Assembly (NCBI GenBank): GCA_964006375.1
Contig: OZ023266.1
Coordinates: 14,148,565 to 14,212,564 of the forward strand
Source of the DNA: Tillus elongatus
Lineage: Eukaryota; Arthropoda; Insecta; Coleoptera; Cleridae
DNA: 64,000 bases
Direction of reading: 5' to 3'
This document shows, piece after piece, positions 1 through 11,629 of this stretch. Positions within the stretch are counted from its first letter, which is position 1. The number at the start of each line of letters is the position of its first letter. A model generated the notes under the pieces. That model was given only the letters and a program-made list of their open reading frames with translations, had not been told where the DNA came from and searched no databases. The position numbers and the translations under genes are program-made.

Positions 1-372
1 TACAATGGTCAGACATTCATCATGTCCCGGTGCTATGCTCTCTGACTGTCTGTACTTTATATATCAGACGCAGTTGTCGGAACATAAATATGCCAGTTCG
101 ATTGCGAAAAATCGCCAACTGTAAAAATGTCAATGCTAATTTGCCCGAGTGAAATCTACCAGATGCCTGACTTTATTAAATTCTGAGCCCCATACGATTT
201 ATTAGAGCCAGATAAGTATATTGTATAGCTGTAGCTGATGAACGCAGATGACTGGCATTTTATATATATCATCTTTATCTGGCCTCCTAAATGTCAAATT
301 TTGTATGCAGCTTTCCATATTTATGGCGCCAAACTAACCTTGAATTACAATGATAATAATGGTAGTCATAAT

Positions 373-585
373 TACAATCTGACTAAGTACACTTGGAGAG
401 CCCAAATCACCACAACACATTTTAAAAAGACCTGACGATCGTTTCACTAACCAAGTTAGCGTCATCAGAGGATGTTTCATCGATCGTCAGGTCTTTTTAA
501 AATGTGTTGTGGTGATTTGGGCTCTCCAAGTGTACTTATCAGTGCTCATCACAGGTTCCTATCTTCACTTAGTACAATCTGACTA
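373..585. mobile_element. Foldback insertion with 13-bp target duplication
   Basis: Two 57-bp arms (385-441 and 481-537) are exact reverse complements around a 39-base loop. A 13-bp direct repeat, TACAATCTGACTA, sits at 373-385 and 573-585, which marks the insertion. The loop and left arm contain, on the minus strand, a CTGATGA ... GAAAC stem-loop that recurs near 40.3 kb and 44.2 kb. Inverted partial copies like this are known from Penelope-like elements, but the assignment is inference. Confidence 0.75.
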
Positions 586-603
586 TTTTTTACCTGGTTT
601 TTA

Positions 604-890
604 TTAAGAAAAAAATAGGAGAGGTATTTTTTTTCTGCTATATGTGTGTCGAAAATAATATACAGTTGTCCCATTTATGCCTCAGAACAATCTGTGTGCG
701 GATACCATACTAAAATAATGTGTTTTCATCGTATAAAATTTTTCTCTTAGACGCCTGTTGACTGAAATACAGGGTGTTGAAGTTCTAAAAAAATATATAA
801 ATTCAGCTATCGTGAGTCCAAAAATTTATATAATATTACAGAATGACTGCATAAGTAATAATGTTGACTGACAATAATAATAAAAAAAAC
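604..890 (+). repeat. Direct repeat R, left copy
   Basis: A roughly 285-bp segment that recurs at 2200-2479 with only scattered differences. The two copies flank the (TA)n element at 891-2206 in the same orientation. It is non-coding and AT-rich. It could be an independent repeat unit or the product of a tandem duplication. Confidence 0.8.
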
Positions 891-1059
891 TCGGAACGCA
901 GCAAGTGCGTTATGGTAGTGAATTTTCATAGAAATGATCTGGCACAAAATATTTTATTATAACTTTTTTTTCTTGTAACATAGAAATCTATTTTGGTGTA
1001 TAGTTTACTTTTTATATCGTAAACCTACCTACCAAATTTGGTTATCATAGATTTTTTAT

Positions 1060-1625
1060 TTTTTAAGATAATTTTTTTTTTCAAATGAGAACTCAAAATT
1101 TTTCCGGAAAACCTCGTCTGATTTTTCTGATTAACGAACTTGTCAAAGCCATTTACAAAAAGCAGTTACATGCCAAATTATATCAAAATCTGCTCATTAT
1201 TCTTTGAAATAAAAATTTTTTTCAAATGAAAACTCAAAATGTTTCGGGAAAACCTCGTCCGATTTTCCTGACTAACAAACTTGTCAAATCCATTTCCAAA
1301 AGGAAGGTACATGCCAAATTTTATTAAAATCGGCGTATTACTTTTTGAGATATGAATTTTTTTCGAATGAAAACTCAAAATTTTCCCGGAAAACCTCGTC
1401 CGATTTTCCTGACTAACAAACATGTCAAAGCCATTTACAAAAGGAAGGTACGTGCCAAACTTTATTAAAATCAGCTTATTACTTTTTGAGATATGAATTT
1501 TTTCGAATGAAAACTCAAAATTTTCCCGGAAAACCTCGTCCGATTTTCCTGACTAACGAACTTATCGAAGCTATTAACAAAAGAAAGGTACGTGCCAAAT
1601 TTTATCAAAATCGGCCCATTATTAT
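1060..1625 (+). repeat. 141-bp tandem repeat, about 4 units
   Basis: The word AACTCAAAAT recurs at about 1090, 1231, 1372 and 1512, giving a period of 140-141 bp. Units differ by a few bases. The same unit occurs three times at 53100-53545 and once in shorter copies of the family, so unit number varies between copies. Confidence 0.85.
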
Positions 1626-1628
1626 GTG

Positions 1629-1770
<142 letters not shown>

Positions 1771-1977
1771 CCATCATTCGTCTATTGTGTCTATATTGAA
1801 CGGATGAGCTTGACAAACTACTTTAATCTCCTAATTGACAAATTTATGAGCTTTTATGTAATTTAAAGGATAATGGGCTTAAAATGGAAAGTGCTGCGTT
1901 ATCTAAGAAAAAATTTAAGAAGCCAAATAACATTGGACTGTTTCGACTAAAAGTAATTTAAAAAATTTGTTGGGTAG

Positions 1978-2065
1978 TACGAAAGACAAAGACAAAGCCA
2001 CTGAAATGGCAGGTATTTATGAGATGCGTTGCAAAGATTGTAATCATAAATACGTGGGTCATATA
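1978..2065 (+). pseudogene. Penelope-like element GIY-YIG endonuclease scrap
   Basis: The plus-strand reading gives GIYEMRCKDCNHKYVG (GIY codons 2012-2020, YVG codons 2051-2059), preceded by a Lys/Asp-rich stretch. The GIY-(x10)-YIG spacing with the paired Cys (RCKDC) matches the C-terminal endonuclease of Penelope-like retroelements. That domain nicks DNA to start target-primed insertion. Only the first motifs survive; downstream catalytic residues are missing because a (TA)n-element half follows at once. The reverse transcriptase part is not recognisable upstream. It is a dead fragment. Confidence 0.6.
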
Positions 2066-2199
2066 TATAAACATATAAAAATTGAAACTGACCCCGGATA
2101 TGGGTTCTAGGGGTCTTAGTTCGCGCTCATTTGCAAAAATTTTTTCAAAATTCAAAAGTCGGGATCTCCCCATTAGTGATTTTTTTTCTACGAAAATTC

Positions 2200-2479
2200 A
2201 CTAAAAATAGGAGAGGTATCTTTTTTCTGCTATATGTGTGTCGAAAATAATATACAGGTGTCCCATTTATGTCTCAGAACAATCTTTGTGCGGATACCAC
2301 ACTAAAATAATGTGTTTTCATCGTATAAAATTTTTCTCTTAGACGCCTATTGACTGAAATACAGGCTATTGAAGTTCTACAAAAAATATATAAATTCAGC
2401 TATCGTGAGTCCAAAAATATATATAATATTAGAGAATGACTGCATAAGCAATAATGTTGACTGACAATAATAATAAATA
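2200..2479 (+). repeat. Direct repeat R, right copy
   Basis: Second copy of the 604-890 segment, immediately followed by the 5'-truncation point of the LINE at 2485. Confidence 0.8.
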
Positions 2480-2484
2480 AGTGT

Positions 2485-4260
2485 CTAACGGAAACCTTTT
2501 TTCCTTACCAATTGAAGCGAGCCAAAGTCATTCCGATACATACAGGGGAAGATTGGATGTATCCAGGCAACTATAGACCTCTGGAAATTCTGCCAGTGTT
2601 GTCCAAGGTTTTTGAAGAAATCACAAAGGTAAGATTAACCAACTACTTTGAAGAAAAGAAGTTATTTAACAACAGTCAACACGGTTATCGAACTAAACGC
2701 TCTACAACAACAGCTCTTTTTGAAATAGTGGATCAGATTATAAAGTCTAGAGACAATAATGATCAAGCTGAAATCATACTAACAGATCTGTCAAAGGCTT
2801 TTGATTCTATTGGCCATGAGATACTGCTGAAAAAGTTGGGGTACTATGAAGTAAGAGGTCCACCATGGGAACTTATCGCCTCTTACCTTGAGCAAAGGGA
2901 AGAATCTGTTTTGTTGGGGGGCAGGATATCTGATAAAACAACTATTATCCATGGAGTGCCACAGGGATCTGTATTGGGACCGATTTTGTTCTTAATATAT
3001 ATCAATGACTTAAATATAGTGAGTGAGACAGTCTCTACCCACCTTTATGTGGATGATGCCTCGTTTGTTGTCAAATCGTCTGAATAAGATGAACTAGAAA
3101 AAATAAAATGGGATACACTAGAGAAATCTAAAAAGTGGTTCAGTGATAACAAATTAAAAATGAATGAAAACTTTAAGAGAACTAGCGAGCGGCAACATCT
3201 TAAATTTTTGGGCATTAATATTGATAGCCGACTTACCTGGAACGTACACGTCGAATGTATAATAGGGAAGCTTGCAACGGGAATATACACAATTAGAATG
3301 GTGAAACAGTTTAGTACGAAGGAAGCTGTAAAAGCAGCATACTTTGCACACTGTCATAGTGTGCTTGCATATGGGATACTTCTGTGGGGCAATTGATCTG
3401 CGGCAAGGGAGGTCTTTATCATGAAGAAGAGGGCTGTGAGGGCACTGGTGGGCTTGAAGCCTACCGACAGTTGTAGGGAGGCTTTCAGGCTTGAAGGAAT
3501 TTTGACACTTCCAGCACTGTATGTGTTTCAGTGTGTGAAGTATGTGCATAATAACCTGGACAGATTACCAACGAACAATCAATAGCACCATTTCGACACC
3601 TGAAGTAAGGATAGTCTAAGAACACCACTTTATAGACTGTCTCAGACACAGCAGGGAGTGGACTATTGGGATCCTAAACTGTATAATAGAATGACGGTTG
3701 AACTAAAGAACAAACCAATGCAGCAATTCCATAAGGTACTGAAACAGATCCTACTGAAAACACCAGTTTACACATTGGAAGAGTTCATGATTCAGAGTGA
3801 ACGAGTTTGAAACTTTAGGGAGTGTATATCGCAGATATATCTGAATAATTTTATTTGTGGTGCCATGTTGCCCCAAAAAGATAAAACGCTTAAAACTGTG
3901 ATAGTTAATTTTAACTTTTTTTGACTTTTAACATATATTTTATTTTATGTGTTATTTAATCTTTTGAACTATAATGATAAGTTTTATCCATACATATTTT
4001 AACAGGGTTTGTTTTATAGCGTACGTGTTTAGCTTTGTTAGTTTATATTTGTTGTTCTTTTGTACGTATTTTTTAAATTGGCTTTGTTGCTTATGTTTGC
4101 ATGTGTCTAGGTTATTAGGTAGTTTTGGCATTTTATATGTTGACAGTGTTTTTAATATCTTTATTTTTGCGATTTTACGTTTTATATTTGAATGTAAAAA
4201 CTTTAGTTTTGTTTGACGCCTCATGTAAATCTTGATGGGAAATACACTACTACCTATTAC
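2485..4260 (+). mobile_element. 5'-truncated CR1-like LINE
   Basis: Starts abruptly inside a reverse transcriptase domain and runs through the C-terminal region, a long AT-rich 3' UTR and a 3' end near the words GATGGGAAATACACTAC. No endonuclease or ORF1 is present. This fits truncation during target-primed reverse transcription. Confidence 0.75.
2512..3809 (+). pseudogene. LINE reverse transcriptase (CR1-superfamily-like), degraded
   Basis: Copies LINE RNA into DNA at the insertion site. The first 191 codons are open: fingers motif YRPLEILPVLSKVFE, then LTDLSKAFDSIGH, then GVPQGSVLGPILFLIYINDL, then the catalytic box as YVDD rather than the usual YADD. The same frame continues past a TAA at 3085 (DELEKIKWD...), a thumb region with FLGINIDSRLTW, a TGA at 3394 and a TAG near 3581. 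A C-terminal segment (PLYRLSQTQQGVDYWDPKLY) follows, ending at 3809. About ten residues seem deleted before the thumb. The upstream sequence is read from a non-ATG codon because the real N-terminus is lost. The clade call is tentative. Confidence 0.75.
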
Positions 4261-4479
4261 CTATTTTATTCGAGCTGCAGAAAAACATTATGACTTGTAC
4301 ATTATTTCCAAACTGATTTAATGCCGGGCGTGGAGTCAAAAACACATTATTATTCTGGAATTATTAACAAGAACAAGCTTAGGATAAATTACAATAAGTA
4401 AAAAAACGTCAAAATAGAAATAATACGGTAACAAAAAACGCAATAGTTATAAAAAATGCATGTCCTAATTACAAAAGAT

Positions 4480-4800
4480 GCTCAGATTGTTGGCCGTTAC
4501 ACATAAGGTAACGCGACGAATAAAATGCTGCCTCGCCCCAAACAAAACTGATACACGTTGGCGAACAAGATCCGATACATGCAAAATGCATTCCCATAGG
4601 TACTGTCGAGTTTCTACAGTGTAGCATACACCTTGCCCTTCGTAAATCGCCAGAAGTATAAGTTTGGGATATTAAGCGCAGGTGATCTTGGTGGCCATTT
4701 TACTGGTGCCTCTCCACCACGTCCAATCCAGGTCTTGGAAGCTGATTACTTTTAAATTGCCGCACCTCGAAAGCATAATGTGCCTTGAATTACCTGATTA
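4480..4800 (-). pseudogene. DD41D mariner-like transposase remnant, C-terminal part
   Basis: The minus-strand reading gives WIGRGGEAPVKWPPRSP followed by ALNIPNLYFWRFTKGKVYAT, matching the third-Asp region of DUF4817-type mariner transposases (compare the copies at 15.3, 56.4 and 63.0 kb). The expected PLD is NIP here, so the catalytic Asp is lost. Frameshifts move the upstream piece (AHYAFEVRQF) and the C-terminal tail into other frames. No inverted repeats were found around it. Confidence 0.55.
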
Positions 4801-4809
4801 CTCTATGGG

Positions 4810-6950
4810 GACGACCTCCAAATTGAATCAAATACTGGTAGCTGACACAAGTCCCAGTGACTCCAACAAGAGAAAAGAAGCTGGGAAAAACAGTGATGGT
4901 TCCAATTGATGGTTACTAGGCCGGTGGATTTATTTTATCACGTATACAAAACCCTTTGAGAACCAGGTTGATATTCTGAAGTCTCTTTGTGGAAACTTCG
5001 CGATTCACAATTAAAACGTTGAATTTACCCTAGCGAAATTCACTGCCAATTGACTTAAGCTTCGGCAATAACCCGGAATTCTTTTTAAAGTAGCAAATCA
5101 ACAGGTTAAAACAAAGAACCACAACTTAAATTCCGTTTTTATGCTAACTACGGTGTTTATTTAAACTCGAAAATCACTAAAACACTTCAATTAACCACTG
5201 AGTATTGTTAGAAGACAGTATAGGTAACAGAAAGACTATTAAAAACTCAATTTATAAGACAATTTAAGAGACACCTAAAGTCAACGTGTTTACGCCACAG
5301 TCGTCAGTGCCAGACTCCTAGAGGTAGAAAGCGTTCTGTCGCTCCTGACCCCTGCACGAAATTTTCAGAGTCATGAGCGTTAGTGGCTACGTGCGAGCTC
5401 TTTCTCGCCTTAATTCTTCGAATAAGATAAAACGAGACCTCCAATCGCTGGCGAAGTCACAACGTCTTCTATACACTCCTCCACAATAATGGACCCGTCC
5501 GTTCATTTGCTAACCGTTTTTCTACATTTCATCATAATTACGTCAGCTTTTACCTAGAATTTCAGGACAATAGAGATGTTTATTTTCCCCAACAAAATGC
5601 AACGTTTTTCAATATTTAGATTTGGACGTATATTATAGGGAGTTCAGTACGCTTCTTACGATACAGAATTTTTTAGCCAATTTTCATCAACATTATTTTG
5701 AAACCAAAACTTGAAATATTTAATATAGATAGGGTTTTTGGTATTATTTATTATGCTTGGGGGTTTTCTAAGTATTTTTAAACCAGTAATGATTCCACGT
5801 AAAAACTGAATCGTTACAAAATATAAATCCTAATTTTAAACGGTGGCTCACGTATAAGTCTCTGACTTCAGTCAGCATTAGTTTATCTCTTATAATTACC
5901 ATTGGCATTATTCACTAGTTACTGTGTGCTATTTTGTTCTTCTATTGCATTTATAGTGGTGAATAAAGTTATTATTATTATGATTATTATACATATTGTC
6001 TGTGTGTGTGTATGTGTCTGTTTGTGGGACAATTAAAAGGTAATTGACTGATTTGAATAGAACTTGGTAGTCTTCTTTCATCAATCGTTTGAAAGACCGG
6101 CTATAATTTCTTTAAAGAAAGTTTTCTTCTGTAAAATTCTTCTAAAATATTAAAATCTGATAGTTATTTGGATGGCATTTGGCACGTAAGCTGCCCTTAT
6201 ATACACTGCATCACTTAGTAAATATGAAGTTTCTATGGTAATGGAAAATTGAGTTATTAATATTTGATTTTCTTCTAAAGTGTACCGTAATGGACTTTTT
6301 GCGTCTGGTATTTTATAAACATTTAATTATAGCGCTCTTTAAGTGCAGTGTTGCATATTTTGCCTTGTTGATTAATGACAACGCTTTTGGTTTTAAGTGT
6401 TTCAAATGTGCCGTGTTGCCAGCCTTAACATAAGGTACCTAAGTTTAAGGAAACTATTTTTAACGTGCGGATTAGATGTAAAATCTGAAATTGTATTGTT
6501 GCTTCGACAATTTTCGTTGATAGAAATTATAGCCACTCATTGCCAAGTAACTTGTATAACCTGATCCACTGAATTAACAGTCCCCGTAATATGGAAACTC
6601 TTGACACCGATTTATTATTATCAGAGTTGCAACATTGTTGTGCTATTTTATTTTTTAATTATACATTGACAATTTAGTTTTATTATCTTCTAAATGCATA
6701 ATAAATTAAGATTATTATGTACCTATAAAGACAACTAGCCAACCTACACATTCATTGAACGAGTTGCAAGAGTGTCGCGCTGAACCGAATCCAAGTCAAT
6801 TCAGTAAGGCCATAAAATCTTTTATGGTTTATTCAATTTTATTTACTTTTGTTTTTATTACACTTTCGCTGGATTCGTAAATGTTATATATTTTCGTCGC
6901 GTAAATCGATCTAAAAACAATAAAATATCTGTTACCTTTTATATGAAGCA
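4810..6950. other. No gene seen; one possible LINE tail
   Basis: AT-rich sequence without an open frame I can support. 5940-5995 (an AATAAA-like word followed by a TTATTA-type tract) looks like a LINE 3' tail. A short GT-rich run follows near 6000. Confidence 0.4.
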
Positions 6951-7080
6951 TTTGTTACGGCTATTGGTTCGATGTTATGCCTACTCATTTTTAGCGTGAA
7001 GCTGATGCTGAGAAATGTTCGGGTCTTGCCAGTTTTTTCTTCATTTAAACCACATAACTAATATCATTCTGTTTTTTTTT

Positions 7081-7416
7081 AAGTTCGTCATCTCTAAATG
7101 TTTACAAAACATATTCACTAAACACAAACAACTTCCATTACATCTGGTTAAAGAAATTTCCAGAAACCGCTCATTCACTACAATATTAACAAGACTAAAG
7201 TTTAATCATGGAAGATTTCCAGCACACCTGCATAAGATAGGTGTGACTGAAAGTCCTAATTGTGACTGCAACGAAAACAATATTGCTGACTTAAATCATG
7301 TTATATTTTCATGCTCTAAGTATTCTGCACAGCGAACCAACCTCATGCTAACGTTGGAGAAATACACCAAACACCCTATGAATTTAACACACCTTCTAGG
7401 TAGTCATAAAATTTAA
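7081..7416 (+). pseudogene. C-terminal zinc-knuckle end of a non-LTR retrotransposon
   Basis: The protein end reads TTILTRLKFNHGRFPAHLHK, then a Cys/His cluster CDC-x12-H-x4-C. That is the arrangement seen after the RNase H region in I/Jockey-type LINE polyproteins, where it probably binds nucleic acid. The stop codon at 7416 is followed by AT-rich sequence. The rest of the polyprotein is missing upstream, so this is a short 5'-truncated copy. The in-frame start upstream is not meaningful. Confidence 0.6.
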
Positions 7417-7666
7417 GTCAAGATAGCTTTGTATAATTTATTTACAAATATAACTTATATTTATAAAATCAAACCCTGTAAATAATAGGTATAAATAGTA
7501 AATACCTACCAGGCATCGTGTTACATTAGTTGTAGTTATATAGTAATGTATCTATGTGAATATAGGTGCTCAATGGCCTATATACAACCATGTAAATTAA
7601 TTTTAAGTATCCTAATGTCAGTCCTATTGTTATCCCCGCCTCTCCGTGGTTTAGTCTTGTTAGTCT

Positions 7667-8535
7667 GTTAGCCTTGACGAAGAGGAAGGTAGAAGGGTTC
7701 AGGGCACTCGTGATGTTTGGAAAACCTTTAGCTTTAGTGCGGTAGGTCAAATATCTGGGGGTGATCCTGGACCCCAAACTAACATGGGGGTCGCAAATAG
7801 AACGAGTAGTGAGGAAGGGAGTAGCTGCGTCGAGTGATAGGGAGGATCTGGGGACTTAATCTTCGGATCCTTCGTTGGATCTACACTGCGATCGTCAGGC
7901 CGAGAATCCTCTATAGGGCGTTGGTCTGGTGGTGTGGTGTGAACCAAACTACCAGCAGGAAGCTGGCCAAACTCCAAAGGCTGGCAATCCTGGGTATCAC
8001 AGGCGCTATGAGGACGACACCCTCAGCCGCGCTAGAGGTCCTGTTGATGCTGCCACCGCTTCCCATCTGTATCATAAGGGAGACTATGCCGTCGCATCTT
8101 AGAATGCGAAACTCAGGAAACTGGTGCGGAGAGGGAGCAGTAATAGGGCATGCAAGAGTCGCCAAGGAGGTGGAGAAGACACCTCACATTGATAGGCGTA
8201 GAGAGGCCACCCATTTGCCAGGAATGCGGCGAGGATGAAGAAACGTCCACCAATTCCTGTGTGAATGCGAGGCTTTTGGGAGTCTTCGATCAGAATTGTT
8301 AGGATCGACGACTCTGCAGAGGAATCAGGTAAGTACCGTCCAATTGAAGACCGTCACGGCCTTCATCTCGAGGTCGAGGCGGTTTGGCAACGGAACCGAG
8401 GAAGAGTAGAGCATGGTTGCTGGAGTTGGAAAAAAGGCCCATTGTGGCTTACCTGCTTGGTGTTGGCCTCCCCACCACTGCTACTAGCCTTGACGAGCTC
8501 CTAGGCGACAGTGTCCTCGTTTCAATCCCCCACCA
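7667..8535 (+). pseudogene. R1/I-like LINE (family D), internally deleted
   Basis: Encodes the thumb and C-terminal part of a LINE polyprotein. VKYLGVILDPKLTWGSQIER is read first. A frameshift then leads to GRIWGLNLRILRWIYTAIVR, PRILYRALVWW and KLAKLQRLAILGITGAMRTT. At about 8168-8176 it jumps directly to the C-terminal zinc-knuckle block (ICQECGEDEETS in another frame). Copy D2 at 34 kb has an RNase H region at that point, so the domain has been deleted here. The 3' UTR matches D2 closely. Non-functional. Confidence 0.75.
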
Positions 8536-8649
8536 AAAAAAAACGATGAAAAATTCAAGGAATACTTTCAAAAACACTTCCTTAATAAGATATTAATAAT
8601 ATTAATATACATAATTAATAGTTAATAACAAAAATGTTATTTTTATTTA

Positions 8650-9280
8650 CATTATATTTATGAATATTGTGGTTGAACAACGCCAAACATTCCTTCGAAG
8701 TTGTCACACGATTGCGTTTGTGGTCGATTGTGAGCAAATGCGGCACCCATCCCGCGGATAGCTTTCTCGTGATCATGTAGAATCGAAACCACTAGCCATG
8801 TGATATGCCTATGGCTTCCACAATCTCCTGCACTTTCAATCTCCGATCGGCCAACACCATATCCTGAATTTTTTCAATTGTTTCGGGTGCAGCGACCTCA
8901 ACTGGGCGTCCAGAACGTTCAGCGTCATTTGTGCTTGTACGGCCGCAACGAAATTCAGTAAACCACTTTCTTACCATAGAAATTGATGGTGGAGAGTCCC
9001 CATAGTATTTATCAAGCTTAGCCTTGGTTTGAGTGATGGTTTTTTTCCGCAAAAAAATAATGTTTGATGAGCACACGAAATTCACTTTGTACCATTTTCG
9101 TTATAACTCAAGAAGTTGTCTGCTCTCAATAGCTATCTTAACACAAGCCAAATGATGCAGCTTGTTCAAAATTTGACAATCAACTGACAGATGCTTGTTG
9201 ACAGGAGCAGTGTTGCTCTTTCTGTGCAGAGGCGGGAAATTCAAAAATCCACGGACTTATTGACCGTCCCTCGTATTTCC
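8650..9280 (-). mobile_element. Mariner element, 5' half
   Basis: On the minus strand the left terminal inverted repeat (about 9240-9280, ACGAGGGACGGTCAATAAGT) is followed by a leader and then the transposase start at 9094. The element ends abruptly near 8650 in AT-rich DNA. The catalytic half and the other inverted repeat are absent. Confidence 0.75.
8655..9094 (-). pseudogene. Mariner transposase N-terminal DNA-binding half
   Basis: Begins MVQSEFRVLIKHYF at 9094. A one-base shift in a T run then moves the frame to KTITQTKAKLDKYYGDSPPS and MVRKWFTEFRCGRTSTNDAE. The GRP linker and a second helix-turn-helix (IVEAIGISHG) follow, then a TAG codon, then KLSAGWVPHLLTIDHKRNR. This is the mariner HTH_48 plus second HTH layout that recognises the element's ends. 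The DDD catalytic domain is missing. One frameshift, one stop and the truncation make it dead. An earlier ATG than the one opening the longest frame restores the family N-terminus. Confidence 0.85.
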
Positions 9281-9632
9281 GAAGACATAATCTCCAACTT
9301 TTCAAGAAGCGAGTAAACACTCATCTTATGGTCTCAAGTTTATAATGTCGTAGAGACGCATAGGTTTTGCTTTTAAAAATCCTAATTATTACAAATCGAG
9401 GCTTTGTTACTTTAAGTTGTTAATGTTATTGATTCTTAAATAAGTAAATAAGGCAGAAGCGTCCATAAAAAAACTCATTTATAAAATCTTTTCATAAGCC
9501 TATTATTCTAGTTGCTTTCTGATGTATCAAATCTGCATATCTTTGATAGTGGAATAATAAAAAATCGTTTCTTAAGACACCCACACTCCATTATATTCAA
9601 ATAAAACCGCGGTCTGTTTATAAATAAACGTT

Positions 9633-9868
9633 TTAGACTACTGAATAGAGACAGTTGTCGGCACCATTAGACTTGATTGATTCTTGTAATAAATCCTCTA
9701 ACAAGAGAACCTCATATCTGTTGAGAGCTCTTGTAGTCCAGAAGTCACGGGAAGGCGCTACTTCCAGAGGCGACTCGTCGCTGAAAACCAGACTTGAATC
9801 AGTTATAGGAAAGTCCAAAAAAACAATCAAATGATTGTAATCAGGAACATTTTGTAAGTCACAAGTAT
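9633..9868 (-). CDS. Possible terminal exon, unknown protein
   Basis: An open minus-strand segment that ends at a TAG/TAA region after ADNCLYSVV. A plausible splice acceptor (TTATTTGCAG) lies just upstream at about 9869, where an in-frame stop blocks further extension. The peptide (LVFSDESPLEVAPSRDFW and so on) is rich in Ser, Asp and Glu and matches no family I recognise. It could equally be chance or part of a decayed transposon. Low confidence. Confidence 0.2.
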
Positions 9869-10243
9869 CTGCAAATAATCATGCACCTCCATCAATGCAT
9901 CACCATCTGCTCTTTTGTGATACATCTCACCATAAAATAAGACCAAACAAGGTGTTCTATGGCAACCGTTTCATCAACTGCTGTCAAAATGCAAGTATTA
10001 CCACAAATTATTTACAGATTCATCCAAGACTAATTAAAATACAGGTTGTGTAATATATGAAGAACAAGAAACCTAACAGTTCAAGCTACTAAACAACAAT
10101 TATATCCATGGAAATAAATTATTTCGTAGCTTACGACATATTATCTGTACTTAACTAATATTTTGGAACAGAAGCTTTCAAATTTTAGCTAAACTATGTT
10201 GTAAAAAAACATATGGTATATAATAATAGTTATTTTTATCCTT

Positions 10244-11262
10244 TCAGTCGTCTCTAAAGTGATGAGAAAGTATATAAACACGGAATTACTAAAATTTCTT
10301 GAAAAAGACAGTCTAATCCACGACAGGCAGTATGGATTCCGTCAGCGCAGATAAACTGCCGACCTCTTTTCCTTTGTCACCCATTCTTGGAACAAGTCGA
10401 TGGAATTACACGGTTAATCCCAGATTGTCGCTCTAGACATATCCAAAGCATCCGACCAGGTTTGGTACGCAGCGCTGCTTAAGAAACTTCCGGCCAATGG
10501 CCTACCACCAAAACTCTGTACCTGGATAGCAAATTTCCTCTCCAACCGGAGCATTTCTGTTGTCGTGGATAACCCATTCTTTTAAACTATATCCAGTTAA
10601 TGCAGGAGTCCCTCAAGGTTCAGCTTTAGCCCCTACTTTGTTTCTTCTCCACGTCAATGACCTCCTCTCTATCACATCCAACCCAGTTCACAGTTACGCG
10701 GATGACAGCACCATCCACTCAAATATACAATATTACAAGCCTGTCTCTTTAGCCCAATTAGATGAGGATCGCAAACTCATGGAGGGTTCTGTCTATGTGG
10801 ATCTCCAAAAAATATTAGACTGCGGAAGTAGAAATCTTGTACAATTCACCTCCACCAAATCTCAGCCTTGCTTTCTATCTCATAAGAGATACACCAGCCC
10901 TAGACCCATCACAATGAACAATCAAGTTATTCAAAGTAATGAGTACTTTTCACTTGTTGACATTTCTGTGGATTGAAATCTCAATTGGCACCAACATGTC
11001 ACATCAGTTGCAGAAACAACTGCTAAGGAATTAGGTTTACTCTTCCGGGCCCGCAAATACTTTTCACCGGCTAATCTCTATACCTTATATAGTTCACAAA
11101 TAAGGTCAAACCTCGAATACTGCTCCCACATCTGAGGTGCCGCTGCCACTTCTACACTCGCTATCCTCTACTCCATTCAGATGAGAGATATACGTCTAAT
11201 CGTTTTCTCTTCCCTCACCCAAAGGCTGCCATGCCTTGCCCACCGACGTGCCGCTTCCACCA
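10244..11262 (+). pseudogene. LINE family A copy A1 (reverse transcriptase fragment)
   Basis: 5'-truncated copy. It opens within the RT domain (VMRKYINTELLKFLEKDS, QYGFRQRR), then LDISKASDQVW, GVPQGSALAPTLFLLHVNDL, the catalytic YADD, and the thumb NLNWHQHV. It ends at LTQRLPCLAHRRAAS, before the family's usual 3' end. Several stop codons and one frameshift at about 10575 separate the motifs. Five other copies of this family are in the window (15.0, 35.7, 41.5, 47.3 and 60.6 kb). No RNase H is seen in any copy. Clade uncertain within the CR1/Jockey group. Confidence 0.8.
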
Positions 11263-11580
11263 AGTCAGGATCTGATGATAAGATATCAGGGAAATCGAGG
11301 GCAATCCTTGAAAAAATTATGTATATTAACCGATATTTTCGTTAATTGTGGAAAAATGATGCCCAATACTAAGTTAGGATCGGATGATGTGATCTCAGGG
11401 AAATTGAGGGAAATTCTCAAAAGTATTTTTTTATATATGTTGACGGATATTTTCGTCAATTGTGGACCAATTTTTAAAAATCTTTGTGTGTTTGGGAGGG
11501 TAGACTCCTGAGGTGGTTCCATTGTCACCAAGTCAGGAACTGATGAATGGGATCTCAGGAAAATCAAGGGAAATCCTCTT
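11255..11580 (+). repeat. Degenerate tandem repeat (three units)
   Basis: A phrase of the type TCAGGAWCTGATGAT ... ATCTCAGGGAAAT recurs near 11262, 11367 and 11530, with GTATATTRACSGATATTTTCG blocks between. Spacing is uneven, so this is an irregular minisatellite. The first unit joins the truncated end of LINE A1. Confidence 0.65.
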
Positions 11581-11629
11581 ACAATCTATGTAACTTAAAG
11601 TTCCAGTGTAATAGGACACTTTGGTTATA

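Noticed and set aside
3154..3549. 131-codon minus-strand open frame
   Set aside because: Antisense shadow of the LINE reverse transcriptase C-terminus.
7747..7977. Proline-rich minus-strand frame
   Set aside because: Antisense to LINE family D, whose RT thumb motifs are on the plus strand.
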